From DASPKO01 sp035628055 (lineage in GTDB: Bacteria > Planctomycetota > Phycisphaerae > Phycisphaerales > UBA1924), in contig DASPKO010000151.1 in NCBI GenBank assembly GCA_035628055.1, positions 1 through 8,261 of the forward strand: DNA of 8,261 bases, given 5' to 3'. The position numbers were made by a program, and so were the translations under genes. Position 1 is the first letter of the stretch. The number at the start of each line of letters is the position of its first letter. The notes beneath the pieces were generated by a model. The model made no database searches. It was not told the DNA's origin and saw only the letters and a list, made by a program, of their open reading frames with translations. Positions 6,271 to 8,261 of the stretch are shown here, in pieces.

Positions 6271-7935
6271 CTACCCGGCCAGCGCGGCCACGGCGCGCCC
6301 GCTCGCGGCGCTCACCGCCTCGGGGTGCTGATACGCGAGGTGCGCCGCGTGCACGCGCGCGATCCCCTGCCGCAGGTCCGTGGCTCCGATGGCCGTGTTC
6401 CCCAGCCGCTGAGCCTGCGCCGAGGCGGCGATCGCGCCCAGGAACGCCGCCTCCACCAGGCCCCCGCCCGCCGCCAGGGCCAGCGTGGCCGCGGCCAGCA
6501 GGGCGTCGCCGCATCCCAGCGGATCGACGGCGTGCCCGCACAGCGCCGGCACGTGCTCGCCGCTCACGCGCGACGGCATCCCCGCCCCGTCGGCGCTCCC
6601 TTGCGCCCCCTCCCGACGCTCGAAGGCCACCAGCCCCTCGGCCCCCATGGTGACCACGGCCCGGCGCGAGCGCGTCTCGGAGAGCATCCGCCACACCGCG
6701 GTGGGCAGCCCCTCGTCATAGCTCCGGTAGGCGTCGCGAAGCTCGGTCTCGCTCGGGCAGAGCAGGTCCATCCGCGCCAGGTCGCGCAGGTGCGAGCGGC
6801 GCCCCGAGACGTCGCCCGCCATCACCCCCGTCCGCGGCCGCAGCCCGCCGCACAGCCGCGACATGAGCCTCGGGCTGAACAGCCCGAGCCCGAAGTCGGC
6901 GATGATTGCCGCCTCGATGCCGTCGGCCCCGCCGGCCGCGTCGACCGCCAGCCCCACCAGCCGGTCCTGCGCGCCCGCGTCCAGGCTCAGGGGCTCGATC
7001 AGGTCCAGCTTCATCACCTTCTGGGCCCCCACCAGAAACCGCTGCTTCTCCGCCACCCGCCTCCCCGCTCGTACCGCGCGCACCTCGACGCCCTCGACGG
7101 CCAGCCGGGCCGTAAGCGCCTCGGCCTCGGCTCCCTCGGGTAAGGCCGTCACCAGCACGGGGCGGGCGCCCATGGCCGCCAGGTGCCGGGCCACCACCGC
7201 CGCCCCCCCGTCGTACTGCCGGCGCTCGAGCGGCCGCAGCGTCATGACGGGGCTCTCCCCCGCGACCTCCGGGCGGTCGCACAGCACGTACGTGTCGAGA
7301 ATCGCCTCGCCGACCACCAGCGCCCGCTGGCCCCGGAAGCGCCGCACCAGCCCGCCCAGCCGACCGCCCTCCAGCCGCGCGTCGCCCAGGAGCGACGCCA
7401 GGCGCGCGTGATACGGATCGGCCGCCCGCTCCAGCGCCGCCACCAGGGCCGTCGACGAGAAGACCACATCCCCCGACGAGAAGACCACCCGCCCCCCGTG
7501 CCGCTCCACGGCGCGCCGCTCCGCGAGGAAGCGCGGGTCGTCGTTGAGCTCGTACTCCCGACCCTTGACGTACACGTCCGGGCGCACCGCCTCCAGCAGC
7601 CCCTCGGCCGTCTCGCGCTCGTTGATGAACACCCAGTCCACGAAGTCGAGTGCCGCCAGGTTCTCGGCCCGCAGCTCCTCGGGAATGAGCGGCCGCCCCG
7701 TCCCCTTGCGCATCTCCGCGTCGCCGGTGACCGAGACCAGCAGGATGTCCCCGTGCGTGCGCGCGTGCCGCAGGTGCCGGATGTGCCCCGGGTGGACGAT
7801 GTCGAAACAGCCGTGGCAGTGCGCGACGCGCCGGCCCGCGGCCCGGGCCGCAGCCCGCCGCTCCAGGAGCCCCTCCAGCCCCAGGATCTTGCCCGGGGCT
7901 CCCCCCTGATGTCCAACCGGCGGGTGTGCGCTCAT
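6271..7935 (-). CDS. Bifunctional nucleotidyltransferase / PfkB-family kinase, HldE-like with reversed domain order
   Basis: The product is 554 residues. The N-terminal domain (~35-170) is a cytidylyltransferase-type nucleotidyltransferase: HGCFDIVHPGHIRHL carries the H-x-G-H motif (48-51), followed by G-D-A-E-M-R-K-G-T-G-R-P (71-82), R-P-D-V-Y-V-K-G-R-E-Y (118-128) and F-S-S-T-A-L-V (159-165). The C-terminal domain (~203-535) is a ribokinase/PfkB fold close to RfaE1: G-E-A-I-L-D-T-Y (209-216), Y-D-G-G-A-A-V-V-A-R (241-250), C-P-S-E-T-E-L (393-399) and the catalytic D-P-L-G-C-G-D (471-477). In E. coli HldE, the kinase comes first and adenylyltransferase second, together making ADP-heptose. 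The kinase here departs from consensus at several sites (V for N after GGAA; L for K in DFGLG; C for A in GAGD), though the base D477 remains. It probably makes an activated heptose or related sugar for the adjacent glycosyltransferase; substrate and nucleotide are unknown. No ribosome binding site is evident. Confidence 0.85.
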   Translation of the reverse strand: MSAHPPVGHQGGAPGKILGLEGLLERRAAARAAGRRVAHCHGCFDIVHPGHIRHLRHARTHGDILLVSVTGDAEMRKGTGRPLIPEELRAENLAALDFVDWVFINERETAEGLLEAVRPDVYVKGREYELNDDPRFLAERRAVERHGGRVVFSSGDVVFSSTALVAALERAADPYHARLASLLGDARLEGGRLGGLVRRFRGQRALVVGEAILDTYVLCDRPEVAGESPVMTLRPLERRQYDGGAAVVARHLAAMGARPVLVTALPEGAEAEALTARLAVEGVEVRAVRAGRRVAEKQRFLVGAQKVMKLDLIEPLSLDAGAQDRLVGLAVDAAGGADGIEAAIIADFGLGLFSPRLMSRLCGGLRPRTGVMAGDVSGRRSHLRDLARMDLLCPSETELRDAYRSYDEGLPTAVWRMLSETRSRRAVVTMGAEGLVAFERREGAQGSADGAGMPSRVSGEHVPALCGHAVDPLGCGDALLAAATLALAAGGGLVEAAFLGAIAASAQAQRLGNTAIGATDLRQGIARVHAAHLAYQHPEAVSAASGRAVAALAG

Positions 7936-7955
7936 CGCCCGGTGCTATCGGCTCG

Positions 7956-7988
7956 GCCCCCGCCGGCCCGCCATGCCCCGGCGGGGGC
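7956..7988. repeat. Perfect 11-bp inverted repeat in the divergent leader
   Basis: GCCCCCGCCGG (7956-7966) and CCGGCGGGGGC (7978-7988) are exact reverse complements with an 11-base loop. The repeat sits 20 bases upstream of the HldE-like ATG in the 123-base divergent spacer. It could be a leader hairpin of that transcript, an operator, or a composition effect. Confidence 0.5.
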
Positions 7989-8027
7989 GGACCCGCGGGC
8001 GCAAAACGTGCCCGTCCCGCAAGCCGC

Positions 8028-8041
8028 CCCGGGCGCCCGGG
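8028..8041. repeat. 14-bp perfect palindrome in the divergent leader
   Basis: CCCGGGCGCCCGGG reads the same on both strands. It lies 17 bases before the ATG at 8059, and a shorter palindrome CCCGCGGG is at 7992-7999. These could be operator half-sites for the divergent promoters, but such GC-only palindromes occur readily at this base composition. Confidence 0.4.
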
Positions 8042-8058
8042 CCGATACAGCCTGTCCG

Positions 8059-8261
8059 ATGCCCCCCGCTGTAGCGACACGCCAGCTCGCAGCCCAGCCC
8101 GGTCCTGGTCAGACCCCGCCAGCGCCGGGCTCGCCCGTCGCGGCACGACCATGGGACGTCGTCCCCGCGGCGCTCGCCGCCCTTGCCGCCGACCCGCACA
8201 ACCACCAGCTCAACCTCGTCCTGGCCCTGAACTTTGCCCGCCTCGGGCTGCGAACGCCCGC
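8059..8261 (+). CDS. N-terminal part of an unknown protein, runs off the right edge
   Basis: An open frame from the ATG at 8059 has no stop before the end, giving 67 residues. The first ~30 are Pro/Ala/Gly-rich and low in complexity. From residue 31 (PWDVVPAALAALAADPHNHQ) there are two amphipathic helices, with a D-P-H-N-H turn and then LNLVLALNFARLGLRT. This helix-turn-helix pairing, with Ala/Leu spacing and 'aDP.n..' between helices, resembles tetratricopeptide-like repeats. Codon third positions are almost all G/C from residue 31 on and more mixed before, so the true start could lie closer to residue 30, but no in-frame start codon was found there. Its divergent position next to the HldE-like/glycosyltransferase pair would suit a surface-glycan or sugar-related protein, but function cannot be assigned from this fragment. 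Confidence 0.55.
   Translation, partial: MPPAVATRQLAAQPGPGQTPPAPGSPVAARPWDVVPAALAALAADPHNHQLNLVLALNFARLGLRTP

Noticed and set aside
6248..6694. N-terminal extension of the glycosyltransferase frame up to 6694
   Set aside because: It overlaps the HldE-like gene, is Arg/Gly-rich, and the GT2 family start with a good ribosome binding site is at 6247.
6716..8152. 478-codon minus-strand frame overlapping the HldE-like gene
   Set aside because: Low-complexity Gly/Arg/Ala product without motifs, in another frame of a clear enzyme.
7945..8205. 86-codon minus-strand frame in the right spacer
   Set aside because: Arg/Gly-rich, lacks family motifs, and lies antisense to the better-supported plus-strand frame starting at 8059.
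1..8261. CRISPR array, tRNA, rRNA, insertion sequence or defence system
   Set aside because: No spaced direct repeats, cloverleaf, transposase motifs or defence domains were seen on either strand.

Overview
The window is very GC-rich (roughly 70% by eye), with almost every codon third position G or C. It looks like a chromosomal stretch from a free-living bacterium of the planctomycete kind, possibly Phycisphaerae. That placement is inference. It rests on an IspE (MEP isoprenoid route), a YacL-type PIN/TRAM protein, a fragment resembling LL-diaminopimelate aminotransferase, and sugar-nucleotide and glycosyltransferase genes, all at this base composition. No ribosomal, phage, transposon, CRISPR or tRNA sequence was seen. 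The odd length and the gene fragments at both ends suggest a metagenomic contig, although this cannot be confirmed from the sequence.

Left end (1-963). The first ~80 bases encode, on the minus strand, an isolated internal piece of a class I aminotransferase. This switches abruptly to a plus-strand gene for a membrane-anchored LURP1/scramblase-like protein that has no start codon covering its first membrane helix. The codon-bias switch near base 80 points to a junction (misassembly or rearrangement). The scramblase-like gene converges on a small two-helix membrane protein, and the two share a CTAG stop palindrome.

Middle (964-5095). A YacL-family membrane PIN-TRAM protein is followed on the same strand by ispE, which makes the isoprenoid precursor 4-diphosphocytidyl-methylerythritol 2-phosphate. 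A second small two-helix membrane protein lies convergent to ispE. Divergent from it is a complete PhnP-like metallo-beta-lactamase-fold phosphodiesterase.

Right part (5096-8261). A minus-strand pair is probably co-transcribed. The first gene is a fused nucleotidyltransferase/PfkB-kinase protein resembling HldE (ADP-heptose synthesis) but with the two domains in the opposite order. It is followed 23 bases later by a family 2 glycosyltransferase with an extra C-terminal nucleotide-binding-like module. Together they could make and use an activated sugar for a surface glycan. A divergent leader with two strong inverted repeats separates them from the start of an unknown protein that runs off the right edge.

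Most of the window is ordinary chromosomal content. The points worth a second look are the reversed-order HldE-like fusion with diverged kinase motifs, the junction at the left end, the unusual segment in IspE, and the extra domain on the glycosyltransferase.
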